This document shows positions 33,181 through 45,125 of a stretch of DNA of 64,000 bases, piece by piece. Source of the DNA: Paracyclopina nana. Its lineage: Eukaryota > Arthropoda > Copepoda > Cyclopoida > Cyclopettidae. The notes under the pieces were generated by a model. The model ran no database searches. It had not been told where the DNA came from and saw nothing but the letters and a program-made list of their open reading frames with translations. How positions within the stretch are numbered: the stretch's first letter is position 1; the number at the start of each line of letters is the position of its first letter. The position numbers and the translations under genes are program-made. The stretch is taken from assembly GCA_019096065.1 (NCBI GenBank), contig JAGUCH010000002.1, positions 4,042,501-4,106,500 on the forward strand. Reading direction: 5' to 3'.

Positions 33181-34926
33181 ATTGTTTACCAGCTCGGGTC
33201 AGTTTCTACACTAGCAAATGGAAGTGCTAATTGGAATTTATGACATATTATTCATAACAATGTATTAAATGACGCTTCTGATTTTTCGCCATCAATCAAA
33301 ACAGCCCTCCATTTCACATGGCCTGCCATAAAAATGCGATACAACAAGCTGTAAAAAAGGAGCAATTACAAGGCCGAAAAAGTGGCGGTACTACTAATTT
33401 GCAGCGTCACACAAATCACTGCAAATAATACAAATGAAGATGACTTTCTAATTGAGTGTACTATAAAGATTTACCAAGAAGTATTGCAGCATTTCTGTGT
33501 CGATGGAAATAACACAATCATAGTTTACAGTGGGCCTACGCCCTGATGTGCTAGCTTTTACGTGAATGTAGTGTCCGTGGGCCGTACACAGCTGCGTGCT
33601 TCCGTGCCTGAAAGCTACAGAAAATGTCTGACGTTCGTTCGTACGCGAACGGACGAGCGCGATCGCAGAATACAAGGAAAGCAATTGAAAAGCGAATCCC
33701 AACTCATACACCATGTGCTGACCGATAACTATTTTGACATTTTTTGCCCACGGAAAGTTCCCAACATCAAATATACTTCATAAGGTAAGAAGAAGTTTAT
33801 CATTTTACATGGCGTGTACGTGTCGTTTTTTGAAAAGGCTTTTATTTTCATTCGTTGGAGGCAGTTGAAGGGCGTGGCTGAAACAGACGTTTTAAATAGG
33901 TATAGATGAGAGCTTTGAATGTTTATTTACATTTCTACTTTGCAATTTTGAAGTGCACAAAGTGAGCAGGAGGAAAATAAGTCGTATAATAGCTTGACTT
34001 AGCTTCCACTATGCTAAGTTTTTTCCGTGTTCGTGTCATCAAGAGGAATCATGCAATGACCTCAATTTCATCAAAAATTGCTACCTTACTTTGGCTTTTC
34101 TTGAGTATTCAAAAATGTACTTTTTCACATTCCAATGGGCTCGCAGTAATTTTAGTACGACAACTCACACGAAGTTTTCAAGGAATTCAGGCGTTTCCTT
34201 TAGAAAAAAGCAATACCCTGTAAAAGAGTAAATTCCTTTAAATAGTTGAATGCAAGTGTTGAACGAGGCACACTAGCAAGCAAATTAGTATTTTTATGCA
34301 ATTTACCACATAGTGAACATAGCCCAACCCAAAAAAAGACACATCTTGGAATCACTATTAGGGCTCGTCCATTCAATGCGAATCATACTATACAGCGTGA
34401 CCCTGAAATATTTTTGTGTATCTAAAATATAGGTGATTGAAAATCTAATCAAAGTTTTCAAAATTAATTGAAAAATCCACTCATGTTTTTCAACAAACCT
34501 TTCTAAAAGACTGAAAATTTGATTTGATTGGATTCTCCCACTTTTTGTCGGGCCATTCGTAACTGCAATTTTGGCTATATTTCTAATTATTTAATTAACC
34601 ATTCTTCGGCCACACGCTGTATGTGGTAGACGACCACCCTTTGCGTTTATTCATAAGCTTTAATTTCATTATCACGTTCGCCCATTTGATTTAATCATGT
34701 TGATTTCCTGTGTGATTTAGCATTTTAAAGCCGTATACTCGCGTGTACATAGCAGTGTTTGTTATAAACTCGCATTAATTATGGAAACTTCATCAATTCG
34801 TGAGTGTTAATGGAGGAGTGAGTCACGCTGTAGCTCAGATGCATGCTGCTTCTATATGGCAGCAGCATCAGTTCAGTTTTAAGCTGTGCCTGATTTTGGC
34901 AACATCTATCTGCAGGATTCTTCACC
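33181..34926. other. Intergenic, no gene seen
   Basis: Several ORFs of 60-90 codons occur on both strands without family resemblance, splice context or mutual support. One (34011-34223, plus) has a hydrophobic middle but no acceptor, donor or poly(A) context I trust. Confidence 0.45.
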
Positions 34927-35915
34927 ATGGGTTGTGTACCATCCAAAAGTGACATGAAAGTTGTCCAAGGTGTCACTGGCATGTCCAAGTCAGAGGCCAA
35001 GGCATCTTTTTCAGAGTTCAAAAAGGAGGCTGGATGCTCGAAAATCAAACTGGAGAAGTTCACAAAGCTTGTCTCCTCAATGAACACAAATAAAGGTGAG
35101 TTCACTTTGCTATTCTTGGCTCCATTCAATAAAGTGTCATGCCTCATATTCAGGTGATGCCACAGAGTATTCCAAACACCTTTTTCGTGCCCTTGACACT
35201 GACAATGACAAAATGGTGAGCTGGAAAGAAGTTATGGTTGGACTCCATCATTTGTCACCCAATGGAAATCCAGAGCAAAAGTTAAACCTCGTCTTCAGTG
35301 TAATGATAATTGACTGTGACTCACTACTTTTTATGTGCTAAAATACCACGTTTCTACTCTTTTCTGCAGATGTATGACATAAAAGGGGACAAAGCTGTGA
35401 CACTGGATGATGTAAAAACGTAAGTTGTGGGCTATACTTTAAGAACATGAAAATTATCTGTCAGCTGCATTGGTCTATTGAAAAAGTGTGTGGGTTTAGT
35501 GTAATGTCTGCCATTTTGTCTACCTTAAACCTGTCAAAAGGAATTTTGTATGTAAAACCACTTTCTGAAAAAACCAGATTTTTTGCTCTTTATATGTCAT
35601 CTGCTGATTTAGTCATTTTTTGGCTTTCTTTTAATTGTTCTTTTTAGAATAAAAGAATTCATTTTGTTTTCAGCATAACAAAGGCACAATTCCAGTTGCA
35701 AGGATGGCCCTTGAAGGAAGATGAAATTGATCAAAGAGTTAAGAGCTGCTTTAACCAGGTTAGAAAATGTTGGGTGGCTAACTTCCGTGAATTAACTTAA
35801 TTTTGGCCTTTTCTTCTAGTGCGATTTGAACCAAGATGGAAAAATCACAGAAGAAGAATTTCTGAAGGCTGGAATCTCAATAGCTGAATTATTTGAGCTA
35901 GAATCAGATGATTGA
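34927..35915 (+). CDS. Myristoylated EF-hand calcium sensor (NCS/CHP-like)
   Basis: Five exons (34927-35095, 35154-35299, 35370-35419, 35674-35758, 35820-35915) give 181 aa. MGCVPSK is a strong N-myristoylation signal with an adjacent Cys for palmitoylation, so membrane anchoring is likely. Helices and loops follow the neuronal-calcium-sensor/calcineurin-B layout. A cryptic first EF lacks a loop. DTDNDKMVSWKE is canonical, DIKGDKAVTLDD is degenerate (Lys at position 3, Ala at 7), and DLNQDGKITEEE is canonical. The NCS hallmark CPxG in EF1 is absent, so it could be a separate lineage. The poly(A) region follows within about 50 bp. Confidence 0.85.
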
Positions 35916-36802
35916 ATCAGATGATATTTGAACGCTTTTTAATACAAAAAAAAACCTATTCCAATTCAGTTCTTAATTAAGCCAAGAAAAGCTAAGTGCA
36001 TTTTGAATTAAAAGACGCAACTTCATCAACATTTTAGGCACGCAACTATCCTAGAAGGTAGTAAAAATGTTTTCATTACCTCATGTAGCTGAAAAGGTGA
36101 GCAATTGCCATTTTCAAGCCTTTTATGTGTCTGAACTTTTCAGTACACTAAGCAATTTTGGGAGCAATATTATGGCAGGAATAACAACTCAATTTTATTT
36201 TGTTTCAGTTGTAAAAAGGGACTAAAGAAAGCTTTTTTAAAGGTTGAGCACTGATCTGACATTTTGATGGAGTTGCTCATGTTTTTTGTAGAAATTCTAC
36301 CACTCGCCCACCTAATCATCACTGCTGATAGCAGCTAATAGAGCCAAGTATATAAACTTAAGCAGAAGGATGTTTACTGAGATCACCCTCAGTGGGGAGG
36401 CAGAAAAAAATTGCTCTCAAGAAAATTTCACCTTTATGATGATAAAACCTCTAGATATACAGACAAATGCTGAGGGGAGGAGGATTCAAAGTGAAACAAA
36501 AATAACTAGCACAAGTTTGTTGAAAAGGAAAACAACAGAGTAAGTTGTCTAGTAGTGAGCCCTAATGATGAGAGCATACAGTTCTCCTCTTCAAAAGTCT
36601 TCTTGACAAGCGCTAATCCCATGCTCAGATTTTGAGGTAATATCTTGGCACCAAACTGAGAGATGCTTTCTCTGGCTTTTTATTCCCATTTTGATTTTGC
36701 TTTCTAGTATCTGAAGCAAAGTTCAAAGTTTGCAAGAATTGTACGTAGAAAGCTCAGTAACTAGTTCACTTGCAACAAAGTAGGTAACATAGTTGAGAAA
36801 AG
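35916..36802. other. Intergenic; upstream region of Stum-like gene
   Basis: No supported exon. A+T-rich, with scattered GAGGGGAGGAGG-like purine runs near 36470. A 5' UTR exon of the next gene could lie here, but I cannot delimit one. Confidence 0.4.
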
Positions 36803-37457
36803 ATGACAAAAGGCAGCAGAGAAAATAATTATGGAGTGGGTTTTGAGAAGAGATATATGGCCAACCATCAGTCCAGAGAAGATGTGAGTATGGGGGTTAA
36901 ATTGGAACATAAGATACAATATTATAAAAAAAAATTCTCCCCAGTTTCAAAAGCAGAAAATGATGGTGAGAGGAGAAGATGGTGAAATGGTTGAGTGTGA
37001 AATAGTCTCAACTAGAGATCATGAGTCAGTCCTGGCAAAGAATGCCCCTATTTTGCCACTTCCCTTCGCTATCATTTGTTGTATTCTGAACGTGATCCCG
37101 GGTAAGGCAAAAAGCTCTCTGGTAGATCATGCTGTAACCAAGCTGAGAACTGCTCTTTAAAAGGATTAGGAACCTGGGTTGGTGCTTTGCTGTCACTTTG
37201 CTGCTCTAGCCGAAATCCCAACAACTTGGAAGGCTCAAAAGGAAAAACTTTTTGCTATTCAATTCTCACCGGACTACTTCAACTGATTCTAGCACCCATA
37301 ATTGTTGGAATTTTGTGGAGTATCAGGTAAATATTCAAATTGTTCAATGGCTCAATTTGCTCACTTTTTATTAACTTTATAATTTAGTTATGGTGTTATG
37401 CTGATAAGAAAGTCTCTAGATGCAAAAGACTGGCCCAGTGGAGATCCAGAGCAATAA
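36803..37457 (+). CDS. Stum/SPEC3-family membrane protein
   Basis: Four exons (36803-36883, 36945-37101, 37170-37326, 37388-37457) close exactly into 154 aa. A polar N-terminus of about 70 residues precedes APILPLPFAIICCILNVIPGTWVGALLSLCC. That is the family's signature: Pro-rich entry, first hydrophobic segment, and a PG(x)GT turn with the second segment (the canonical PGLGT is shortened to PGT). A third segment (FCYSILTGLLQLILAPIIVGILWSISYGVML) follows, then an acidic tail. Stum is needed for mechanosensory transduction in Drosophila proprioceptive neurons, and sea urchin SPEC3 is a ciliary protein. I infer a similar membrane role from the family only. Confidence 0.85.
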
Positions 37458-37527
37458 ATTACATGATAAAAAGCATGAGAATTTTGTTATGTACTCTACT
37501 ATATACTGTATTAAAAGAGCAGGGAGT

Positions 37528-39772
37528 CTATTCCTCTGCTATTAAATCCATGGCATTTGGTCTGTGAGAAATTTCAACATTGTAAGATGGACAGTAATGA
37601 ATAAAGCCTACAATTGGATCCGTTTTGATGCTGTCAGGTCCATTGGGAGCCTTCAGCTCATAACGTTGAAGGATGCTTGTGAAAAACAAGAACAAGGAAT
37701 TTTTGGCAACACTCTGTGTGAAGGGAAAAGCAATGTGTATGGAGTCATGAGATTACTCCTAAGGCTACTAACCTGTCCAATGCAGACTCGCTTACCAATC
37801 ATGAAGGGAATATTACGGTCGTCACTTTTGTAGTTACCAAATTCATCAAGAAACCTCTCTGGCCTGAAAGTGTCAGGATCTTCCCAGTAATCAGGATCTC
37901 TCATCACATGCCACATATTGGCATAAATGGCTGTTTCTTTAGGCAGAGCATACCCATCAATTTCCTTATAATTTTTTAAAGTATATATTTTAGATTCCAA
38001 ATTATGCTGCGGTAATTACCAGGTCATCTGTGGTAGAGTGAGGCACTGTGTAAACTAAGCAAGTGTGCCTTAGTATCTCCATGATTGTGGCTTCCACATA
38101 GCTCATCAAAGGCTTGTCGGCAAGCCTCACAGTTCTCGCGCCACAAATTTTGTCAATTTCCTCATGGACCTTGTTCTGTTGCAAAGGAACGTGGCTAAAA
38201 GCACTTTGAAGGGAAAACCTTGGAAAAACGCTCACTTGAATATCTGGGTGTTTGATCATGTAGAGGAAAGCAAAGAGCATCATATCAGCAGTAGTTTCAC
38301 TCCCAGCCCCGAATAAATCAGACAAAGTTCTCTGCAAGTTGAACACGCCTTTGCCGCCAAAAAAGCTCGACTTCCGGTTGCGACAGCTGTCAACTTTGGA
38401 TAAATATTCGTCAATGAAGTCGTTTTGCAGCCCGTCCCCATCAAAGTAGTCGACCTTTCTCTCCTCGAGGGTTTCCTTACGGCTTTCTCTCCTCTTTTGC
38501 TTCATCGCCACCATTTCATCTTGCATTTGCCTCATTTTGAGAGGGCCCACGTTTTTCGAGTGGGAAAACTGAGAGTTGAAAAATGGCAAATGTCTCAGCC
38601 AAGGGTAGATCATAATGGCACCCATCATCGACTCTCTCCGAATAAATTTTCCAGTTCCCACAATGATTTCGCTGACCTTCACAGAACCATGTAAAAGCTT
38701 ATTTAAATGTGGAAGGAGCAAAGCTTACTCTTTTGTCACCCAGCGCGATTTTTTCGCCAGTTAAAATCGACCATAGGGAGTTGACAACCGAAATGCTGAA
38801 ATCCTTGCTCAAATCCAACGAAGAAGTTTCTCCCCTAAAATTCAATTATGAGCTCAAGTCGAGATTTCAAGCTTCTGATCAAACTTGTTGTTTTCCAGCT
38901 TTTTGTCAATCAAATCCGTGAGTTTCTTCACTTCCTCTAGCACAGCATGCTCCATCGCGGATTTGCCAAATCCGCGGTCCCGCAAAGTTCGCAAGCTGCA
39001 AAACACTTAAAACTTCCCAATACGGTTCAAAACACCGCTGTAGTAGAGTGGGAAAAGTTGCCAGTTCATACGTACCTGAACCTTCGCTGTTCGACCCAAT
39101 CAGGCCCATGAGCAAACACGATTCCGGATGAAGTGAAAGTTGGCTGTTCTTCTTCCGATTTTCGTTTGAGAAAAGTCTGCTCGGAGTGTTGGGAGGCAAA
39201 GAAGGCATGCATGATTTTCCGAAGGTTTTTCGGCCTTCCTGCACACCTATCATCATTAAAGGCCCTGAAAAGTGCATATATTTGGAATTAGGCTTACTTA
39301 AAATTCCATATTGTGTCCCCCCTTCTTTTTCACATATTTAAATGTATGCGTACGCTGCAATGACTTTGTAATCCGAGAGAACCACCGCGAGCTCGTTTCC
39401 AAGCTTAATTCCTACGATGTCTCCATAAGTTTCTCTCCATTCTTGCAACGCAGCCTTGAAATCCCCCTGCAAATGGAAAACACACAATGCAATGCAAGCT
39501 TCATATTGCGAAAAAAGGGATTTATTTTCGGGGGGTTTTCTGTGTTAGCCGAGAGAAGGCCATTTTAATTTGGGCCACATGGCATTTACTTTGATAAATG
39601 GCAATACTCCGAGAAAAGGGACACAAGGGGGCCCAGGCGGGAAATTTTCCGGAACGCCATAATACTTAAGCCACCGTAGAGCAGCATAAATGACCAAGAA
39701 AAAGAGAAAAATGGCCTCGAAGTAAAGGGCCGTCGGGTTGATTTGTGGCCCAATCGTTGCAAATGTCTCCAT
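37528..39772 (-). CDS. Cytochrome P450, CYP2 clan
   Basis: Nine exons (39772-39590, 39466-39354, 39264-39076, 38995-38885, 38834-38729, 38697-38236, 38175-38020, 37964-37773, 37713-37528) close into 565 aa. There is an N-terminal ER anchor, the proline hinge FPPGPPCVPFLG, helix C WVEQRRF, and the I-helix FGAGSETTADMM with the oxygen-activation Thr. ExxR (EILR), FRPERF and the heme loop PFMIGKRVCIGQ with the thiolate Cys follow. It should be an ER monooxygenase. It is longer than typical (~500 aa) because of a Lys/Arg/Glu-rich insert (MRQMQDEMVAMKQKRRESRK...) before helix I and an insert after AGRPKNLR. One intron (38728-38698) is only 31 bp. The start lies 107 bp from the divergent kelch gene. 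Confidence 0.93.
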
Positions 39773-39878
39773 GCTTCAAAAGTGACTGGAGCATAACTGC
39801 AGTGAAAAATTGTGAGGCAAATCTGATATCCACTCCCAATTAAATACAGATAGATAGAATTTCCAGTAAGGCCGCAAT
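39773..39878. promoter_or_regulatory. Probable bidirectional promoter
   Basis: Only 106 bp separate the ATG of the P450 (minus) from the ATG of the kelch-type gene (plus), so both promoters must share or overlap here unless 5' UTR exons lie elsewhere. No TATA is obvious. Confidence 0.45.
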
Positions 39879-42614
39879 ATGACTCGCGTCAGCACCAATA
39901 GGCTTGTTTTAGCAATTTTCACCATCTTGCTCCTCGATGTTTCTACTGCTACGCAGCAGCAAAGATTCCTGAAAATGAACCGGGAAATACTCAACCCTTT
40001 TTACAAGCAATTGAAAATACTCAATTTGAAGCCCAGCGACGGCAAAATTGTGTGTGCTGCGTTTTGCTCCACTCCTTACACTCAAAAGTAGGAATTTGAC
40101 CTTTACAAATCTATTTGTAATGAGGCAGTTTATCCTATTCAATTTTTAAGCTGTCTTGGATTTTCCGTGAAAGGGAAAAAGTGCGTCGCCATTTCCAATT
40201 CAGTGTCGAGTGGCTCAAACAAGCAATTATTTACGTCGGATGTGTATGTGTCTTTGAAAGGTGTAGTATATGCATGGGAATATAAATTGAATATCTGTCA
40301 ACCTTTTTTGCACTTTGAAGCAGAATTGGAAAGTGTGTGGAGAAAGTTTACTCAAAAGAGCCTTTCAGCACCCAAAGAAGAGTGGACTCGGTTCATCTAC
40401 AGAACAAGTTCTGCCTCTGGTTCATATGAAGGTTGCTTAATGGCGTGTGCACACGACGAAACACCCTGCTTTTTTGCCATTTTTCATGATAGCATTTGCT
40501 ACTTTGGGGACTTCTTCTACGACCTCCATCTGGCCGGCATGAATGCCACTTTTCCCACGCCCATAAATGCATTTGTGCGGCACGGTAATAATTATTATTA
40601 CTGCTCTATAATTGTAAACAACCGTATGCGGGTCACCGCCCTGCGCGCCCTGCGCAATATGTAAACAAAATCAGCTGATGTACTATTTGAGGCTATATTT
40701 AATTCTTTTTGTAGAACACGTGATAGCGGTGTTTGGAGATAATGGAAAAGCTGAAGTAATTGGGTCTAAAAGTGGCACAAAGTGCTACGCACGTCTATTT
40801 GACCACGCTTTTTTCGAAGGGCTGAGGGACTTTTCAATTGGCTTCGAACCGGAGTCAGAGCAACTGTTTACTTGCGGTGGCTTCAAGGGTAACTTGTTTA
40901 CACGGGGCATGCTGTAACTGCAGCTGGCACCATGGCCAAAAAAAGCAAACTTTTTCTTTTACCAACTCTTTCCTCAGATGGGACTTTTCAGAGTGTTTGC
41001 TTCAGCCTCGACCTGAGCAGAAAATCAAACAGGAAATGGAGCCAATTACCTGGATCCTTAACCTATCCGAGATCAAGTCACGTGATGGCGTTTTCCCAGA
41101 AGTCGATGCTGATAATTGGTGGCATATCAAATAATAGTGGTTCAGATGGCAACTTGCCAGTTGAAGTGTATGACATTGGAGAAAACTTTTGGTCTGTCGA
41201 AAATGTCAGTAGCAATTATAGCCTCCAGTTTTGCTGTGGCCTTCAGAAAAACGCGCGAGAAGTTCTGCTGATTTGCGGGTAGCTTAACTTATTATCATTG
41301 TCATATAAGGGAAGTAGGGAAAATTTGCAACTTCTTTAGAAAGGAGGACGATGCTTCAGGCGAAGGCCGGAATGCCACAAATAATGCTTTTTCGATAGAA
41401 CTCGTCACATTTACAATATTGGTTTTGCCTACGAGTGTGAAGAATCCCTTTTGTGGCGTGATCAAAGATAGCGAGGGCGGCAATAATGATTCGATTCTCG
41501 CAGGAGGTGGAACTCTTTTTGGTTCCACTGAAATGGATACTTCATTATTTAAGCTGCAAGCTGGGAGCTGGATCAATATGGAGAGCATATCAATTGGCAG
41601 TAAAAGGGCAACTTTGTCCAACGTTGATCCTTACAATGCATTATTGATCACGGATTCCAAGCAAATTCTGCTGTGGAAGGACAACGAGTCTCGTTTTGTC
41701 GCCTCCAAGACAAAGCTTGATTATGATAATGTGAGTGATGCACTTGACACGTTTTTTCTCTCTATCTCGCAAGATCATCCCTCGCGCGCGATAACTTTCT
41801 TCCTCGATTTCTACGCAGGAGCACTATGTGGCCTCTGTGAGCGTTCCCAATTATTTGATCAGAAGTTGTGGCATCTACCAAAATCCGCCTGGCTGGAGTT
41901 TGATTCTCAACCAGACTGTAACCGCGGCATACAAAGCTCCTTTTAGCCCAGGAAATTATTCATTAAATTCCGCCACATCTGGAGCCCACATTTCACGACT
42001 GCCAAGAAGGTGCTTCCAAAAATTCCCTTTATTTTTCACTCCTAAAAGTAAAAAAAGAAGGAAATGTCAATAGAGGGCCGTTTACAAACAAGTAATCAAG
42101 ATGATAATGAGAGGCCTTTTTGAGCAATGATTGCCATGATTAGTTTTTTTTAATTATGGGCCCAAAAGAGTGATTACGCTTTGCAATTATATACCAATCA
42201 AGGGCATGATTAATGATTCTGTTTTATGCAATCTTTCAGCTACTGCAATGGCAAGCTGCGATTGAAGCTCGTTTTTAGAGATTTGGCGATGCAAAACGAG
42301 TGGCATCAGTCGAGTAGCATAACTTCAACTTCTCCTGTCCAGGATTACCAGGGTATGAAAGGCTTTTTACAGCAAAACGAATACCTTGTTATCCATGTTG
42401 AGCAATAATCTCCTCACGATTTCCATGCGCAGGATTAATGGTTCAATATTTAAAAGAGGATTTCCATGGCTTACATGGCGACTCTGGCGATAACAAAGCC
42501 TTATTTAAGGCTGATCCAGATTTGTACATTGGCAACTTTAACTTTTCGCAAGTGGCCCAAGAGGATCCGGCTCGCAACGTGGAGCTGTATGAGCGCAAAA
42601 ACGATGATTGTTAA
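39879..42614 (+). CDS. Secreted Cys-rich/kelch-type beta-propeller protein
   Basis: Nine exons (39879-40087, 40151-40260, 40321-40584, 40715-40888, 40978-41278, 41340-41730, 41819-42009, 42240-42352, 42433-42614) close exactly into 644 aa. There is a signal peptide (VLAIFTILLLDVSTA). An N-terminal Cys-rich region of about 200 aa (FCSTPYTQNCLGFSVKGKKC, GCLMACAHDETPCFFAIF) resembles PAN/apple-like folds. From about residue 250 come kelch-like blades, best seen in YPRSSHVMAFSQKSMLIIGG...VEVYDIGENFW and again in DSILAGGGTLFG...LQAGSWINMESI. Kelch propellers mediate binding or galactose-oxidase-like chemistry. No catalytic Cys-Tyr pair is visible, so a binding role is likelier. An alternative stop at 42073 would result if the 42009 donor is not used. 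Confidence 0.8.
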
Positions 42615-42644
42615 AATATTGCTGGGAGGAGGCTCCCTTTTTAT

Positions 42645-43137
42645 TAGTGATGGAACGAGTTTGAGCTTGGCTTGAAAGCTTGAAGCTAAAACCCAGCTTG
42701 AGCTACATAAGCAAAAAGCTTGGGATCGCTCGAACCAAATTTTGAAAAGCTTGAAAAAGCTTGAAACCCAAAAAATGCAAAGCTTGAAAAAGCTTGACAC
42801 CAAAAAATTTCAAAACTTTATCCATTTTTAACCAAAACAAAAAAGGGCTGATTTTAAAATTAACAATTACGTGAGGGAGTGAAGTACTTAAATCTAAGTT
42901 TAAGCTATTTCTGTCATTTATTGCGCTTTTGGGGTAATTTTGTCAAATCTGGTGACTAATCGCCATTTTTTATGTTAAAATACTCGAAAAGTGAAAAGCT
43001 TGAAAAAAGCTTGAAATGTGAAATTTTGAGCTTGAAAAAGCTTGATAATAATTTTCAAAAGCTTGGGATCGCTCGAACACTTTTCAAAAAGCTTGAAGCT
43101 TGATCAAGCTGAAAATTTCCGGCTCGTTCCATCACTA
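42645..43137. mobile_element. hAT-type MITE (493 bp)
   Basis: Terminal inverted repeats TAGTGATGGAACGAG / CTCGTTCCATCACTA are flanked by a perfect 8-bp target duplication CTTTTTAT (42637-42644 and 43138-43145). An 8-bp duplication and TAGTG termini are diagnostic of the hAT superfamily. The interior is A+T-rich and crowded with AGCTTGAA motifs in both orientations, and it has no transposase ORF, so the element is non-autonomous. It sits about 30 bp after the stop of the kelch-type gene and is likely part of its 3' UTR or flank. Confidence 0.93.
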
Positions 43138-43663
43138 CTTTTTATGTTGCCATATAGTAACAGAAGTAGACCATAATCTTCAAAGTTGTCTTTGCTAGCT
43201 TGCTCGTACACACTTATCTGCCTTTCTCCTCGCGAAACTTCTTCCTTCAGTTCTTTGAAAGCTGGCAACTTTATGGAATTTTCGCGCAAATTGCTTTCAT
43301 CATTAGTCCACCTAGCTTCACATAATAAATAAGTACCTTTCACCGCACGGCAGGCTCTCTCAGGTGCATAAAAATGACGGGGTACTTTCATTTAAAAGAA
43401 TGAGGTCACCCTTCTCTGTATGTGAGAGTGGCGCCATCTCGCGGCCGGCCGCGTTGACGTGTGATGCTTTTGCACACTCACAACATTCGATGTGAATGGA
43501 AAGCAAATGAGATAAGTTGATTAGCAGGACCACGCGAGCTCGCTCTTTTCTTCAAAAACCAGGCATAAAACTACTTGAGTGTGGTATAGTGTGTATTTCC
43601 TTGACCTTGGTGAGAAGGGCTGTGGTCTGTCAAAATAGTCTGAGTATATGTGATATATAGTGA

Positions 43664-45125
43664 TTATTGTTTGGTCATAAAAGCGCTAAGCATGTCGATA
43701 GGCAGGGGGAATATGATTGTTGAGTTCTTCTCCGCAGATATGTGAGTCAGCGTTTGCAAATATCTGAGCTGAAGTGCACTCGGCGATTCAGACATGATAT
43801 CCGAGGCCTCCTTGAGAGCTCGCGAAGCCTTGAATTCTCCTTCGGCTGCAATTACCTTGGCCCTGGCCTCCCTCGTGGCCTCAGCCTCGGCAGCCATGGC
43901 TCTTTGCAGAGAAATGGGTAGCCGACAGTCCTTCACCTCGACTCGCTCAACCTGAAAGGCAGCAGATTATGTATCTGCTTTCTTTTATCGCCAGCCGACT
44001 TCAAAGGTCAGCTCCAGCAATTAATCTGCTCTCGGCCACAATTTAATATACTGCATTAATTCCGAGCCACGATGCTGCCTCGGATGCACTAATTTGCAGT
44101 GACAGCTGAGAATGGCCAAAGCCAACCGAGCTAGGATAACAGCAAAGTGCAACAGGCGTATTTTGCCTGTATTTTGATGTACCTTTACGCCCCAAGGGTC
44201 GGTGGCGCTGTCTAAATGGCGCAGAATATCGACAGAAATCTGCTCTCGGTCTGACAAGATCTCGGACAAGCTTTTCGTTCCCAAGATGGTTCTGAGGGTT
44301 GTTGATGCCAACAGTTTGGTGCTCTTGGCGTAGTCTTCCACGTTGCAAATGGCCGCCATTGGCGAGCTGATTTGGTAATAGACGACCGCATCAACAGCCA
44401 CTGTGACGCTGTCCTTGGACAGGATTTCCTGTGGTGGCACATCGAACGAGACTGTTCGCAAGTCGCACACTTTGATCTGAGGAGAGGGAGAAAAGTTTCA
44501 CTTTCTAATCATGGTGCATACTTTTCTATTCAGAAGGCTCGGAAAGTAATCAGTCCGGCTTTTTGTATAGCAACAAGGTACTATTCTTGAGCTAATCAAA
44601 TTGCATGGGTTATATTGCGGAGCTTTCCGCAATCAAGGCCAATCCAATGCATGCCATTAATAAGGATACACTTTAATGCTCGCGCATGCAATTACACACT
44701 GCAACGAAAGACGTAATTTCAAGGATATCCTCAATAATGGAGGATGCATAATTGTGCCGAGGTATGCTTTCTTAGTTAGGTAGTGAAAGTATTCTTAGCA
44801 AGTATCTTACCTGATCCACGCAGGGCACGACGAAGAACAGGCCAGGTCCCACTGTGCCGTGTTTTCGGACGCGTCCGAGCCGAAAAATGACGGCTCGCTC
44901 GTACTCCTGGACGATTTTGACGCAAAACATCATCGAGAAGGGAAAGGTGAAGATGATGAGGATGATGGAGATGAACCAGAGCAGGGCTCCCGTGCACGAG
45001 GATCCGCAGTCTTCGTCGGGCTCATCGTTGCTTTTGATTGCTTGCATTTTCTGTGGGTCAGTCAACGGCAAATCATAAATCGGTAGCACACTGATTGTAG
45101 AACTCCTCCTGCTGCTACCACGCAT
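43664..45125 (-). CDS. Stomatin/MEC-2-like protein
   Basis: Three exons (45125-44811, 44476-44183, 43951-43664) give 298 aa. A cytosolic N-terminus is followed by one hairpin membrane segment ([23 protein letters not shown]) with the conserved Pro. The SPFH/band-7 domain follows: [79 protein letters not shown] and [25 protein letters not shown]. Stomatins organise cholesterol-rich membrane and tune DEG/ENaC channels, two of which are in this window. A TATAAATA lies only about 30 bp before the first ATG, so Met27 (45047) may be the real start. Confidence 0.95.

Noticed and set aside
41946..42073. Stop at 42073 as the end of the kelch-type gene
   Set aside because: A GT donor at 42010 joins two further exons with exact frame closure to 42614; the 42073 stop may be an alternative end only.
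43146..43391. Minus ORF MKVPRHFYAPERACRAVKGT...
   Set aside because: About 80 codons with no recognisable domain, ending inside the MITE; could be chance. Only a transcript would rescue it.
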